From assembly GCA_903958565.1 (NCBI GenBank), contig CAJBTJ010000411.1:1-56542 (forward strand): 56,542 bases of DNA, written 5' to 3'. The translations under genes were made by a program, and so were the position numbers. Below the pieces are notes generated by a model. That model saw only the letters and a program-made list of their open reading frames with translations. It did not search any database and was not told the origin of the DNA. This DNA comes from an uncultured beta proteobacterium (lineage in GTDB: Bacteria; Pseudomonadota; Gammaproteobacteria; Burkholderiales; Burkholderiaceae_B). This document shows, one piece after another, positions 1-10,832 of this stretch; the stretch's first letter is position 1, and every line of letters begins with the position of its first letter.

Positions 1-605
1 ATCGCATGGTGGGGACAGGCGCGTAGCTCATCGGCGGGATGCGCGCCGTAGGAGACCCCCAGACCGTGCACACCAGCATTCGCCGCCATCTGCAAATCAT
101 GAGAGGTATCACCCACCATGACAACCCGATGTGGCTCAACAACCATCTCATCCATCAACTCAAACAACATACCAGGATGCGGTTTGCCAAACGTCTCATC
201 GGCTGTACGCGTCGCTTCAAAGGCCGCATGCAAAGAGGTTGCCGTGAGGGCACGATTCAAGCCAACACGGCTCTTACCCGTTGCCACGGCCAAGCGAGCA
301 CCCGCAGCCTGCAACGCGGTCAACATCTCAGGGACGCCATCAAACAGCTTTAACTGCGTATCGCGCGAGAGATAATGATGGCGATAGCGCTCGAGAAACA
401 ACGGCTCTAACGACTTCGTCAGATCAGGTACCGCGCGACGCAGCGCGGGCTCTAAGGACAAGCCAATGACCCAAGCCGCCTCGGCCGCTGTGGGGACGTT
501 GAGCTCGAGATCACGGCACGCTCCCTGAATCGCGGACACAATGCTGTGCGTTGAATCCATCAGCGTGCCGTCCCAATCAAACACAATGACCGAATAAGGC
601 CTCAT
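1..605 (-). CDS. HAD-IA family hydrolase, phosphoglycolate phosphatase-like (3' end cut by window edge)
   Basis: Reverse-strand reading from ATG at 605 gives MRPYSVIVFDWDGTLMDSTHSIVSAIQGACRDLELNVP..., with HAD motif I DWDGTLMDS and a later KPHPGMLFE...VVMVGDTSHDLQMAANAG motif. It runs off the window start. ATGA overlap with the upstream rluC stop. Confidence 0.85.
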   Translation of the reverse strand, partial: MRPYSVIVFDWDGTLMDSTHSIVSAIQGACRDLELNVPTAAEAAWVIGLSLEPALRRAVPDLTKSLEPLFLERYRHHYLSRDTQLKLFDGVPEMLTALQAAGARLAVATGKSRVGLNRALTATSLHAAFEATRTADETFGKPHPGMLFELMDEMVVEPHRVVMVGDTSHDLQMAANAGVHGLGVSYGAHPADELRACPHHA

Positions 606-1579
606 TGCTGCTCCAACTTTTGCAAGATTGCTACGCAGGCCGCAGGGAGCGGCGCGACCAGGGCGAGGGGCTCCTGCGTCAGGGGGTGGGGAATATCCAA
701 GCGGTGTGCATGTAAAAACATTCTATTGAACCCAAGCTTCACGAATTTAGCGCGCGTCTCGTCGCGCCCATATTTGTCATCGCCCACAATGGGAAACCCC
801 GTTGAGGCGAGATGCACTCGAATCTGATGGGTGCGTCCGGTACGCAACTCGGCATCGACCAAGCTGTAGCCATTAAAACGCTTTTGCGCGCTCACGATCG
901 TGTGCGACACCTGACCGTCGGCCTCAACTTTGACACGCCGCTCGCCCGTTTGTGTAGTCCATTTGGTAAGAGGCAGCCGAATATGCTGCCGCGCATTCAC
1001 CCAATCGCCCTCGATCAAGGCTAAATAATGCTTACTTCCCTTGCTCTCACGGAACATTTCATGCAAGGACAATAAGACATTTCTCTTTTTGGCAATGAGC
1101 AGTAAGCCCGAGGTATCACGATCGAGTCGATGGGCAAGCTCCAGAAAACGCGCCTCAGGCCGTGCCGCACGAAGCGCCTCGATTACGCCAAATGACACCC
1201 CACTTCCACCATGAACGGCGGTACCCGCTGGCTTATCGATCACCAGCAGGCCTTCGTCCTCAAACACGATCGGGAATTCTGACCCAGGAACAATGCGCTT
1301 CTCATCGGGCGTGGGGACACGAATCGGAGGAATCCGCACAATATCCCCGATGTGAATACGAGCGTCGGGCGCCGCTCGCCCCTTATTCACCCTCACTTCT
1401 CCACCACGCACTGCCTTGTAAATATGGCTTTTGGGCACACCTTTGCACAGCCGCATCAGGAAGTTATCCAAACGCTGCCCATCGTTCTCTTCGGTGACCT
1501 CAACCAGTCGAACGGCCGGTGCCTGCGGCGCGCTGACTTTAGGTGATGTCGGGGTCAAAACTGAGGATTCTTTGCGCAT
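602..1579 (-). CDS. rluC: 23S rRNA pseudouridine synthase, RluC type
   Basis: S4-like N-terminus (GQRLDNFLMRLCKGVPKSHIYKAVRGGEVRVNKGRA) and RluA-family motif HRLDRDTSGLLL. ATG at 1579 preferred over the TTG at 1606 that opens the ORF track entry. Confidence 0.9.
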   Translation of the reverse strand: MRKESSVLTPTSPKVSAPQAPAVRLVEVTEENDGQRLDNFLMRLCKGVPKSHIYKAVRGGEVRVNKGRAAPDARIHIGDIVRIPPIRVPTPDEKRIVPGSEFPIVFEDEGLLVIDKPAGTAVHGGSGVSFGVIEALRAARPEARFLELAHRLDRDTSGLLLIAKKRNVLLSLHEMFRESKGSKHYLALIEGDWVNARQHIRLPLTKWTTQTGERRVKVEADGQVSHTIVSAQKRFNGYSLVDAELRTGRTHQIRVHLASTGFPIVGDDKYGRDETRAKFVKLGFNRMFLHAHRLDIPHPLTQEPLALVAPLPAACVAILQKLEQQ

Positions 1580-1599
1580 GGCCAAAAGCGGCTTATAAT
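1572..1599 (+). promoter_or_regulatory. Candidate sigma70 promoter for rne (TTGCGC-N16-TATAAT)
   Basis: Perfect -10 TATAAT at 1594-1599 and -35-like TTGCGC at 1572-1577 with a 16-nt spacer, pointing toward rne and overlapping the rluC start codon. Confidence 0.5.
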
Positions 1600-1605
1600 C
1601 GAGCA

Positions 1606-2106
1606 AGCCTTAAAGGGGTTAAGAAAGCGTGGTCAAGACGCCCTCTTGCGTCCTAAAGCGTTGAGATGCATCGAATTTTCGCGTCTCCGTCTGGATTGCG
1701 GACTGCATTGTACCGCTTGCCTTCCTGATTCCTTCGGGCTACTGGTCGCCGACAAGACCGGGATGCGCTTTATGCGCGCTGTTGCGACGTTTTTACGTTT
1801 CGCCCGCGCCCCAAGTGTGTGCCCCTCGCGTCGCGCGCGATACTGATCAAAAGAGCAAGAATCCGTCCTAATCCCTGCACCAGGCGTGCGAAACTTACCC
1901 GCCTGATGTTCTCAGCATCATTTTATGTCAACCACTACCGTGACCCTGACCTCTCTGCTGAATGAACCCCGCGCCTATAGGCGCAACGTGCTGGTCTAAA
2001 GACCTTTTCTTCGCGCGCGCCTCTTGGGTGTGTGCTCGCTTCCTTGATTCAGTGTTTCGCAGCCAGTAGCGCGTGGCTGCGCGCCGTGGTACGGCGCGCC
2101 ATTTAA
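1606..2106 (+). promoter_or_regulatory. Putative long rne 5' leader with several hairpins/palindromes
   Basis: About 500 nt without a credible CDS upstream of rne. Contains GCGCCTATAGGCGC (1971-1984), GGTCT-AA-AGACC (1993-2004), CGCAGCCA/TGGCTGCG (2058-2065/2074-2081), GCGCCGT/ACGGCGC (2081-2087/2091-2097) and CCATTTAAATGG (2099-2110). Confidence 0.5.
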
Positions 2107-4977
2107 ATGGAGAAACCTCTCATGAAGCGCATGTTATTTAATGCAACGCACCAAGAAGAACTACGCGTTGCGATCGTCGATGGACAAAAACTCATCGACC
2201 TCGATATCGAAATCGCCGGCCGCGAACAGCGTAAAGGCAATATTTACAAAGGCGTCATTACCCGCATTGAACCTGGCCTTGAAGCCTGTTTCGTTAACTA
2301 CGGCGAAGACCGCCACGGTTTTCTACCCTTCAAAGAAGTGGCGCGTACGTATTTCAAAGAAGGCGTCGATGTCCGGACTGCACGCATTCAAGACGCGCTG
2401 CACGAAGGCCAAGAACTCATCGTTCAGGTCGAAAAAGAAGAGCGTGGCAACAAGGGTGCTGCCCTAACCACCTTCATTTCGTTGGCAGGCCGTTATTTGG
2501 TTCTGATGCCGAATAACCCACGCGGCGGCGGTGTGTCACGCCGCGTCGAGGGCGAAGAGCGTCAAGAACTGCGCGAAGCGATGGACCAGCTCACCATTCC
2601 CCCAGGCATGAGCATTATTGCTCGCACCGCCGGGATTGGTCGCAACGCCGAAGAGCTCCAGTGGGATATGTCCTACTTGATGCAGCTCTGGACTGCCATC
2701 GATGGTGCCGCCAAGGACAACCCTGCGCCCATTCTGATTTATCTTGAATCCAGTCTGGTCATCCGGGCCATCCGTGATTACTTCTCGCCAGATATTGGCG
2801 AAATCCTGATCGACACGGACGATATCGCTGACCAAGCGACCGCATTTATGAGCGTGGTGATGCCGGATAACGTTGAGCGCGTCAAACGCTATCGCGATGA
2901 CGTCCCCTTGTTCTCGCGCTTCCAGATCGAGCACCAGATCGAAACTGCGTACTCACGCACCGTGGATCTGCCTTCAGGCGGATCGGTTGTGATTGATCAC
3001 ACGGAAGCGCTCGTCGCGGTGGACGTGAACTCCGCGCGTGCCACACGCGGTGCCGACATCGAAGAAACCGCACTTCGTACGAACCAAGAAGCCGCCGACG
3101 AAGTCGCCCGCCAATTGCGTCTGCGCGACCTCGGTGGTCTGATCGTGATCGACTTTATCGACATGGAAGACACCAAAAACCAACGCGCGGTCGAAAATCG
3201 TTTGCGTGATGCGTTGCACTTTGACCGTGCCCGCGTCCAAATGGGGAAGATTTCACGCTTTGGCTTGATGGAACTCTCGCGTCAGCGTCTGCGTCCCGCC
3301 CTCAACGAAGGCTCGCACATCACTTGCCCACGCTGTAACGGCACCGGCGTGATCCGAGATGCAGAATCCAGTGCGCTACAAGTACTGCGACTGCTGCAAG
3401 AAGAAGCCATGAAAGAAAACACAGCGGCCGTGCACGCACAAGTGCCCGTCGATGTCGCGACTTTCCTGCTAAATGAAAAGCGTTCAGACATTACAAAGAT
3501 CGAATCACGACTCAAGGTCAACTTGATTCTGATCCCCAATCGCCATCTCGAAACGCCGCACCATCACATCGAACGCTTGCGTCATGACGACCCACGCTTG
3601 GAAGATATCAAAACGAGCTTCGAGTTAGTCGATGCTCCGTCGACTGACATGAGCTGGGCGCCGAAAGAGCAAGAAGTTAAGTCCAAGCCAGAGGCGCTGG
3701 TGAAAGGTATTACACCTGCACAACCTGCGCCCGTCTCCTCCACATCCGCCAAAAAAGCGGAGGCTTCAGAGGCCTCACCTGGTTTCTTCAAGCGATTGTT
3801 TGGTTGGCTATCGGGTGGCTCTTCAACAGAGAAGAAGGCCGAAGAAGTCAAACCTTCGGAGTCGCGCGAGCAACGCGGCCGCAATGGCCAAAATGATCGT
3901 CGTGGCGGAAACCGCGGCGGTCGTGGACGTCGTCCAGACAATCGCAACGAAGCGCGTGGCGATGGGCGCACTGGCGGCAATGAGACTGGTGGTGGACAGC
4001 AGGACACTCGTCGTCCGGCGCGTGACGATGAACGTAGCGCGCAAGCGCCGCGGGCAGAAGGCAACGAGCAAGGCGGTGATGATAACGGCCGTAATGGCGG
4101 GCGCAATCGTCGTCGCGGCGGTCGCAATCGTCGTGATGAAGGTCTGGATACACGCAATGAGCAATCTGATGTTGACGGCCAACAAGCTGAAGGTACTGCG
4201 CAACAGAGCGAACGTCGTGCGCCACAAGGGCCTCGCCCCACAGGCAACCACGCCACAACCTCTGACGAGCAAAACAATCTGCAGCAAGGCGTACCGGCAA
4301 CGGGCTACAACGATGAGGATGGCGACCAGTCTGATCCAGAACGCAAACGCCGTCGTCGTCGCAGCCGTCGTGGACGTCGTGGACAAGATGAAGGCTCAAC
4401 GTTCGAGAACGATGGTCAGGATCAAAGCGCACCGATGCAACAGGCAGACAGTGCGCCTATTCAAACGCATGCCACGCCAGCGCCGCAGCTTACTCAGCAA
4501 GACGATCGTAACTTTGGACATACGTCCACACCGGGGCTTTCAAACGCGCCAATGCAATACGTCGAACCTGCTAGCGCTGTAGCTCCTGCATCTGCAGCGC
4601 CTACACCCGCAGCGGCACCTGCACCGACACCCTTAGCAGCGCCGTCGATTGCACCAGCGCCGGTGGCAGCACCTCAGATAATCGAGCAAACCGCTTCACC
4701 TGTCGTTGCTCCGGCTCCGGCTCCGGTTGCTGCGCCAGTGCAAGTAGCTGTTGCAGCACCTGTTGCCCCACAGCCGATCATCACCCCAGCGCTTGATACA
4801 GCGGCCTTGCATGCGATTGTGCAATCTGCTGGTCTGCAATGGATTGAAAGCGATCAGGCACGGGTTGCAACAGCCATGGCAAACCAGGTCGTCGTACCGC
4901 TACAGCTCGGACGAGCACGCAAGCCTGCAGCGGTCGTATCAAACGAACCGCTCGTGCAAGTTGAGACACGCGTCTAG
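2107..4977 (+). CDS. rne: Ribonuclease E
   Basis: [31 protein letters not shown]1 region, Zn-link CPRCNGTG, then a long Arg/Gly-rich and Ala/Pro-rich C-terminal tail. Start may be ATG 2107 or ATG 2122. Confidence 0.96.
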   Translation: MEKPLMKRMLFNATHQEELRVAIVDGQKLIDLDIEIAGREQRKGNIYKGVITRIEPGLEACFVNYGEDRHGFLPFKEVARTYFKEGVDVRTARIQDALHEGQELIVQVEKEERGNKGAALTTFISLAGRYLVLMPNNPRGGGVSRRVEGEERQELREAMDQLTIPPGMSIIARTAGIGRNAEELQWDMSYLMQLWTAIDGAAKDNPAPILIYLESSLVIRAIRDYFSPDIGEILIDTDDIADQATAFMSVVMPDNVERVKRYRDDVPLFSRFQIEHQIETAYSRTVDLPSGGSVVIDHTEALVAVDVNSARATRGADIEETALRTNQEAADEVARQLRLRDLGGLIVIDFIDMEDTKNQRAVENRLRDALHFDRARVQMGKISRFGLMELSRQRLRPALNEGSHITCPRCNGTGVIRDAESSALQVLRLLQEEAMKENTAAVHAQVPVDVATFLLNEKRSDITKIESRLKVNLILIPNRHLETPHHHIERLRHDDPRLEDIKTSFELVDAPSTDMSWAPKEQEVKSKPEALVKGITPAQPAPVSSTSAKKAEASEASPGFFKRLFGWLSGGSSTEKKAEEVKPSESREQRGRNGQNDRRGGNRGGRGRRPDNRNEARGDGRTGGNETGGGQQDTRRPARDDERSAQAPRAEGNEQGGDDNGRNGGRNRRRGGRNRRDEGLDTRNEQSDVDGQQAEGTAQQSERRAPQGPRPTGNHATTSDEQNNLQQGVPATGYNDEDGDQSDPERKRRRRRSRRGRRGQDEGSTFENDGQDQSAPMQQADSAPIQTHATPAPQLTQQDDRNFGHTSTPGLSNAPMQYVEPASAVAPASAAPTPAAAPAPTPLAAPSIAPAPVAAPQIIEQTASPVVAPAPAPVAAPVQVAVAAPVAPQPIITPALDTAALHAIVQSAGLQWIESDQARVATAMANQVVVPLQLGRARKPAAVVSNEPLVQVETRV

Positions 4978-5021
4978 ACGACGCGAGCCGGTCCTGCGGC
5001 CACGGCTGCGGGCATGAAAGT

Positions 5022-5056
5022 AAAAGAGCCCTGATGATGTTCATCAGGGCTCTTTT
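5022..5056 (+). terminator. Rho-independent terminator, likely bidirectional, between convergent rne and accD
   Basis: AAAAGAGCCCTGATGA-TGT-TCATCAGGGCTCTTTT, a perfect 16-bp stem followed by a T run; A-rich on the opposite flank. Confidence 0.93.
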
Positions 5057-5098
5057 TTATGTCGCGCAATCTCAGCCTCACACGAGGCCAGCTCTTCG

Positions 5099-5980
5099 TT
5101 ATGCCGCGACGACGTCCGCAGCTTGGTTCGTCATGATCGCCATCAGACGAGCGAGCTCTTCACGCAACTGGCGGCGATCGAGCACCATATCGATCGCACC
5201 TTTTTGCTGCAAGAACTCTGATCGCTGAAAGCCTTCGGGAAGTTTTTCACGTACGGTTTGTTCGATCACACGCGGCCCTGCAAAACCAATCAACGCCTTG
5301 GGCTCGCCAATCACCACATCGCCCATGAAGGCGAAGCTCGCAGAGACGCCACCCATGGTTGGATCGGTCAGCACACTGATGAAGGGCAGTTTGGCTTGCG
5401 CCAACTGAACAAGCATTGCGTTGGTTTTTGCCATCTGCATCAAAGAGAACAAGCTCTCTTGCATACGCGCGCCGCCCGAGGCTGCAACGCAAATAAACGG
5501 CACACGCTGTTTGATTGCAGCTTGCACGCCTTGCACAAAGCGCTCGCCGACCACTGAACCCATCGAGCCGCCCATGAATTCAAATTCAAAACAAGCCAGC
5601 ACGCAGGGAACACTGCGGATTGCACCACTCACGACAACGAGAGCATCGGTCTCGCCGGTTTGACGCACCGCTTCCTGAATACGCTCAGGGTATTTGCGCG
5701 AATCTTTAAATTTAAGCGGATCCATCGACCGCGTGTTGGATCCGATTTCTACGCGGCCTTCGATGTCCAGCAAAGATTCGATGCGCGCGCGAGAGCCCAA
5801 GCGCATGTGATGATCACATTTAGGACACACATGCAGGTTCGCTGCCAGATCCTCGTTGTACAGGACAGACTCGCAAGAGGGGCACTTGACCCACAGCCCC
5901 TCAGGGACACGTTTAGTTGTCGCTTCCGGCGTTTGGGTTTTATTGATACGAGGTGGGATGAGTTTACCAAGCCAGCTCAT
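5099..5980 (-). CDS. accD: Acetyl-CoA carboxylase carboxyltransferase subunit beta
   Basis: [12 protein letters not shown]..., zinc finger [26 protein letters not shown], carboxyltransferase core GGARMQE...[13 protein letters not shown]. Start taken at the internal Met (5980), giving a 4-nt overlap with trpA. Confidence 0.95.
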   Translation of the reverse strand: MSWLGKLIPPRINKTQTPEATTKRVPEGLWVKCPSCESVLYNEDLAANLHVCPKCDHHMRLGSRARIESLLDIEGRVEIGSNTRSMDPLKFKDSRKYPERIQEAVRQTGETDALVVVSGAIRSVPCVLACFEFEFMGGSMGSVVGERFVQGVQAAIKQRVPFICVAASGGARMQESLFSLMQMAKTNAMLVQLAQAKLPFISVLTDPTMGGVSASFAFMGDVVIGEPKALIGFAGPRVIEQTVREKLPEGFQRSEFLQQKGAIDMVLDRRQLREELARLMAIMTNQAADVVAA

Positions 5981-6846
5981 TTTGTTTGTCCAGCAGCCTG
6001 CGATGCGGTGCGTGCCACATTCATCGCCTGCCGAATATGTCCAAGCCAATCTGCGCCTGCGGTGATGGCCGCCTGAGATTGTTCAGCGACAGGTAAACCT
6101 GCACACGCCTTGGTCATGGTGTCAATCAACTTACTACCAATCACGACCGCATCAGCCACCAAGCTAATGCGCTGTGCGCTCTGGGCATCGCTGATACCAA
6201 ACCCCACACCGACCGGCAAAGAGACATGCTTGCGGATTCCCTTGAGCCGGCTCGCGACATCAGCGGTATCCAAATTGCCGGCGCCCGTGACGCCATTGAG
6301 TGACACATAGTAGACATAACCACGCGCAATCTTGCCAACAGCCTGGATGCGCGCCTCAGTCGAGGTCGGCGCCAACAAAAAGATCGGTGCAATATGATGC
6401 TTGCCTAACAAGGTGAGAAACGCGCCGATTTCCTCGGGCGGATAATCCACTGTCAACAAACCATCCACACCGGCGAGCTCTGCTTGCTCAGCGAACGCTT
6501 GTTGCCCAATATTTTCAATGGGATTGGCATAACCCATTAAAACGATAGGCGTGACCGTATCTTGCTTGCGAAATTCGGCAACCATCGCCAATACATGCTT
6601 GAGTCCAATTCCTTGCGCAATCGCATGCTCCGCAGCACGCTGAATGACCGGGCCATCAGCCATCGGATCGGAGAAGGGAATGCCGAGTTCGATCACATCC
6701 GCACCGGCTTTCACCAAGGCGTGCATTAAGGGCACCGTCGTTGCAGGCAAAGGATTACCCGCAGCAATGTAGGGGATCAGCGCCGCCCGCTTGTCTTGGG
6801 CGGCACGCGCAAACGCTGCGGCAATGCGATCAGTAGGTGTGGCCAT
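5977..6846 (-). CDS. trpA: Tryptophan synthase alpha chain
   Basis: [44 protein letters not shown] motifs. Confidence 0.96.
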   Translation of the reverse strand: MATPTDRIAAAFARAAQDKRAALIPYIAAGNPLPATTVPLMHALVKAGADVIELGIPFSDPMADGPVIQRAAEHAIAQGIGLKHVLAMVAEFRKQDTVTPIVLMGYANPIENIGQQAFAEQAELAGVDGLLTVDYPPEEIGAFLTLLGKHHIAPIFLLAPTSTEARIQAVGKIARGYVYYVSLNGVTGAGNLDTADVASRLKGIRKHVSLPVGVGFGISDAQSAQRISLVADAVVIGSKLIDTMTKACAGLPVAEQSQAAITAGADWLGHIRQAMNVARTASQAAGQTK

Positions 6847-6873
6847 GTGTTGTATTCAAACCTTTCAAACTTT

Positions 6874-8073
6874 TTAAAGCACCATGCCTGCGCGCTGTGC
6901 AACGGTGTTGATATCTTTATCGCCGCGTCCGGACAGATTGACCAAAATCACCTTGTCCTTGGATAGCGTCGGGGCAAGCTTTGCAGCGTAGGCAAGCGCA
7001 TGTGATGTTTCAAGCGCAGGGATAATGCCCTCGATCTGGCAGCAGTGATGAAAGCTCGCGAGCGCCTCATCGTCTGTCACGCTTTCATAGGTCGCGCGGC
7101 CACTGTCTTTGAGCCAAGCGTGCTCGGGACCAACGCCTGGATAATCCAACCCAGCAGACACAGAGTGCGTTTCGCGGACTTGGCCATTCTCGTCTTGCAA
7201 GACGTAGGTGCGATTGCCGTGCAACACGCCCACTCGGCCATGCATCAACGATGCGGAGTGCTTGCCCGTCGAGATCCCTTCACCTGCGGCCTCAACGCCA
7301 ACAAGTTTGGTGTTCTCGTACGGAATATAGGGGTGGAAAATACCCATGGCATTTGAGCCGCCACCGACACACGCCAACACGTAATCAGGCTGACGGCCGG
7401 CATACATTGGCATTTGCTCAATGGACTCTTTACCAATGACCGAATGGAAGTTACGGACCATCATCGGATAAGGGTGAGGGCCGGCCACAGTGCCGATAAT
7501 GTAGAACGTGTTGTCAACGTTGGTCACCCAATCACGCATCGCCTCGTTGAGCGCGTCTTTAAGCGTGCGGGAACCCGATTCGACGGGAACCACGGTCGCC
7601 CCGAGCAACTTCATTCTGAACACGTTGGGCGACTGGCGCTTGACATCATCAATCCCCATGTACACCACACACTCCATCCCGTAGCGCGCGCAGACTGTTG
7701 CGGTCGCCACGCCGTGCTGGCCCGCACCGGTTTCAGCGATGATGCGTTTTTTACCCATACGCCGCGCCAACAACGCCTGACCGAGGCTGTTGTTGATTTT
7801 GTGAGCACCCGTGTGGTTTAAGTCTTCGCGCTTGAACCAAATTTGCGCGCCCCCGAGCTCTTCGGACCAACGCCGTGCGTGATAGACCGGGGTGGGGCGA
7901 CCCACAAAGTGCTTCAGTTCGTATTCAAATTCAGCCAGAAAGTCTGGATCATTCCGGTATTTGTCGTAAGACAGACGCAATTCTTCAATCGCCTGCATCA
8001 GTGTCTCGGCGGCGAACACACCACCGTAGGGACCAAAATGTCCTTTTGCGTCGGGGAAGTCGTAGGGTTTCAA
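6874..8073 (-). CDS. trpB: Tryptophan synthase beta chain
   Basis: [30 protein letters not shown] (PLP lysine), [12 protein letters not shown]. Start codon is TTG at 8073. Confidence 0.96.
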   Translation of the reverse strand: MKPYDFPDAKGHFGPYGGVFAAETLMQAIEELRLSYDKYRNDPDFLAEFEYELKHFVGRPTPVYHARRWSEELGGAQIWFKREDLNHTGAHKINNSLGQALLARRMGKKRIIAETGAGQHGVATATVCARYGMECVVYMGIDDVKRQSPNVFRMKLLGATVVPVESGSRTLKDALNEAMRDWVTNVDNTFYIIGTVAGPHPYPMMVRNFHSVIGKESIEQMPMYAGRQPDYVLACVGGGSNAMGIFHPYIPYENTKLVGVEAAGEGISTGKHSASLMHGRVGVLHGNRTYVLQDENGQVRETHSVSAGLDYPGVGPEHAWLKDSGRATYESVTDDEALASFHHCCQIEGIIPALETSHALAYAAKLAPTLSKDKVILVNLSGRGDKDINTVAQRAGMVL

Positions 8074-8228
8074 GACCGTATCTCCGGGGCGAACCGCCCT
8101 GCGCGAGCAACAATATGCTCAGCATCAGCGTGTAGCGATTCAAACAGGTTGATTTTAGCAGTGTGTGCTGGGAAAAAACGCGCAAAATCCCTTAAAACTC
8201 AAGTGTCGGGATGGCTACAAGTCTGAAT

Positions 8229-10454
8229 TTACCGGCGATGTGCCGTCAGAACACCCGTCACCTCCGTAAGCGCGGACAATGCGCGCTGCAACTCAGCGCC
8301 ATCGTGCACCTCCACCGTAAACGCCATATAGGCCATCGAAGCCTTACTTTGCGTGTTCACAGCAATCACATTCAGCCGCAAGCGCGCAAAAACCTCAGAG
8401 AGATCACGCAACAAGCCAGAGCGATCCTGGGCCTGAACGCTTAGGTCTACCGGATAGACTGTCCCAACCACGTTACCCCCCCAAGCCACTTCGATCACCC
8501 GTTCGGGTTGCCGCGCCGCCAGGGTCGAGAAACTCGCACAGTCCGCGCGGTGAATCGATACGCCCCGCCCCCGGGTCACAAAGCCAGTAATCTGGTCTGG
8601 GGGCGCTGGGCGGCAACAGCGCGCCAGCTGCGTCATCAAGGACCCCACGCCGACCACGAGCACCCCACTCTTTCCGGTCTGCGTTGCGCTTTCGGCGCGC
8701 GCGCTGTGCGACACCAGGGATTCAGGACGCAGCTCTTGCTCGGGGACGGCTGGCTGAAACACCGTGTCAATTTGGCGAAGACTAAATTCTTCCTTGGCAG
8801 CCGCCACATACAGATCTTCGGCGTGTGCAAAACCCAGTTGCTGAGCAAGCTGCTCTAGGTTCACAGCCGTTTTACCGAGTCGTTGAAGCTCTTTTTCGAC
8901 CAGTGCCTGGCCCTGCACGGTACGTTGTTGTAACTCGATTGCATTGAACCAAGCACGCACCTTGGCGCGCGCTCTTGGGCTCGCAAGAAATCCCAATTGC
9001 AGGTTCAACCAGTCGCGCGAGGGGCCACCGGACTTTGTCGTGACGATCTCGATCGTCTGTCCCGTTTGTAACTGCGTTTGCAAAGGCACCATCTGCCCAT
9101 CAATGCGCGCGCCGCGGCAACGGTGACCCAAATCCGTATGCAAGTGGTAAGCAAAATCTACGGCCGTCGCGCCTGCAGGCAACTCAATGACGCGGGCTTG
9201 CGGGGACAAGACATAGATACGTTCTTCCGCCTGGCGCTGCGTGCGGGCAGTGGTCGTGCTGGTTGACCGATTGCCCGCCTCGGTATTCCAGGCAAGCAGT
9301 TGTCGCATCCAGGCGAGCTGCTTGTCGTACTCAAGTGCACTCGAGGTGGCGGGCGCTTGACCGCCTTTGGCACCCCCCTCTTTGTAACGCCAGTGTGCAG
9401 CCATCCCGTACTCCGCAAACTCGTGCATGGACTGCGTACGGATCTGCACCTCGAAGGGACGCCCAGCCTCGTCTGCAACAACGGTGTGCAAGGACCGATA
9501 GCCATTGGGCTTGGGACGCGAGATATAGTCATCGAACTCATCGGAGACCGGCACCCACCGCTCATGCACCAAGCCTAACGCGGTGTAACAGTCTCGCTCG
9601 TTTTGCACAATGATGCGTAACGCACGCACATCAAACAGCTTTGAAAAATCCAAATGCTTCAGCCGCATCTTGTTGTAGATGCTGTAGATGTGTTTGGGCC
9701 TTCCACTGACCTGCGCCACCACACCTAATGTACGCAGGGCAGTATTCAATTCTTCGACCGCGCGCGCGATAAAGGCTTCACGTTCGACGCGTTTTTCTTC
9801 AAGTAGGCGGGCGATGTCTTTGTAGCGTGTTGGGTCAGTAAAGCGAAAGGCCAGATCCTCCATTTCCCACTTAATTTGCCAAATACCTAAACGATTCGCC
9901 AACGGGGTGTAAAGATCAAGTGTCTCGGTCGCAAGCAAGGGATCACAGGCGACCTTACTCGACGCGTGCCAGCGCAAGGTCTGCAACCTAGACGCCAATC
10001 GGATCAACACAATGCGCAAATCAGCGGCCATCGCTAACAGCATCTTGCGCAACATTTCTTTTTGGGCCATCGGATCGACCGCGGTGTCGCTCGCCCCTTT
10101 GGCGATCGAACCTAGGCGCAGCAAGGCACGTGTGCCCTGCACTAAGCGGGCCACTTCGGCTGAGGCGGGAGCCGTCGGCACATCAGGGCTGGACGCGCGC
10201 TGCGGTTCCGCGGCCGGGTCCTCTGACACACCGATTAGTAAAGCCGCACAGCGCGTGGCTGCATCGGCCTGCATATCCGACAAAATCTGGGCTGAGCCCA
10301 GTGCGTGTTCGATATGTGTCTCGCCCACCGCATTGTGCAGGGTGGCGAGACGCGCACACGCCCAGCGTGCCGTCTGACGCACCTGCTCCTGGTCGTCTGG
10401 AGTTAAACCCGCGACCAGGGGCTCGAGCGCAGAATCGGTGAGCTGCGTAGGCAA
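8229..10454 (-). CDS. relA: (p)ppGpp synthetase RelA (hydrolase domain degenerate)
   Basis: RelA/SpoT synthetase (RPKHIYSIYNKM, EFDDYISRPKPNGYRSLHT), TGS and ACT domains. The HD region reads AALLIGVSEDP rather than AALLHD-type, so a monofunctional RelA is predicted. Confidence 0.93.
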   Translation of the reverse strand: MPTQLTDSALEPLVAGLTPDDQEQVRQTARWACARLATLHNAVGETHIEHALGSAQILSDMQADAATRCAALLIGVSEDPAAEPQRASSPDVPTAPASAEVARLVQGTRALLRLGSIAKGASDTAVDPMAQKEMLRKMLLAMAADLRIVLIRLASRLQTLRWHASSKVACDPLLATETLDLYTPLANRLGIWQIKWEMEDLAFRFTDPTRYKDIARLLEEKRVEREAFIARAVEELNTALRTLGVVAQVSGRPKHIYSIYNKMRLKHLDFSKLFDVRALRIIVQNERDCYTALGLVHERWVPVSDEFDDYISRPKPNGYRSLHTVVADEAGRPFEVQIRTQSMHEFAEYGMAAHWRYKEGGAKGGQAPATSSALEYDKQLAWMRQLLAWNTEAGNRSTSTTTARTQRQAEERIYVLSPQARVIELPAGATAVDFAYHLHTDLGHRCRGARIDGQMVPLQTQLQTGQTIEIVTTKSGGPSRDWLNLQLGFLASPRARAKVRAWFNAIELQQRTVQGQALVEKELQRLGKTAVNLEQLAQQLGFAHAEDLYVAAAKEEFSLRQIDTVFQPAVPEQELRPESLVSHSARAESATQTGKSGVLVVGVGSLMTQLARCCRPAPPDQITGFVTRGRGVSIHRADCASFSTLAARQPERVIEVAWGGNVVGTVYPVDLSVQAQDRSGLLRDLSEVFARLRLNVIAVNTQSKASMAYMAFTVEVHDGAELQRALSALTEVTGVLTAHRR

Positions 10455-10463
10455 AATAGCAAG

Positions 10464-10814
10464 TTAAATCGCGGCAGTCACCACGATTTCAACTTTGTAG
10501 TCCGCACTGGCCAAGCGCGCTTCAATCGTGGCGCGCGGAGGGGCATGGCCATCAGCCACCCAAGCGTCCCACGCTTTGTTCATACCGTCGAATTCTTTCA
10601 TGTTTGCCACGAAAATCTGAGCCATCAGAATCTTGGTCTTGTCCGAGCCAGCCGTTGCCAGCAATTTGTCAATGACCGCCAAAATTTGGGTCGTCTGACC
10701 CGTAATGTCTTGGGTCGTATCGTCAGCCACCTGACCTGCCAGGTAGGCCACGCCATTGTGAACGGCCATATCTGAAAGTCGCTTACCGACGTTTACACGG
10801 GTGATCTTGCTCAT
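10464..10814 (-). CDS. RidA family protein
   Basis: 116 aa; Rid-family pattern VAYLAGQVADD...PPRATIEARLASADYKVEI. Confidence 0.85.
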   Translation of the reverse strand: MSKITRVNVGKRLSDMAVHNGVAYLAGQVADDTTQDITGQTTQILAVIDKLLATAGSDKTKILMAQIFVANMKEFDGMNKAWDAWVADGHAPPRATIEARLASADYKVEIVVTAAI

Positions 10815-10832
10815 AGTGATTCCTTTGGTTAA

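Noticed and set aside
3582-4582. Long overlapping ORFs on both strands (231 aa minus, 260 aa plus, 187/194 aa minus) inside rne
   Set aside because: They are shadows of the Arg/Gly-codon-rich rne tail: low-complexity translations, no motifs, no start signals.
4560-4790. Possible tandem DNA repeat (GCTCCGGCTCCGGCTCC and Ala-Pro codons) in rne
   Set aside because: Short imperfect runs explained by Ala/Pro codon usage, not a true satellite array.
5977-6049. N-terminal 23-aa extension of the accD ORF ([23 protein letters not shown])
   Set aside because: It lies within trpA in another frame; the family start MSWLGKL at 5980 is preferred.
8074-8228. Possible trp leader peptide or remnant gene upstream of trpB
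   Set aside because: The open frame (…[38 protein letters not shown]) lacks a start codon and Trp codons; no attenuator pairing was evident.
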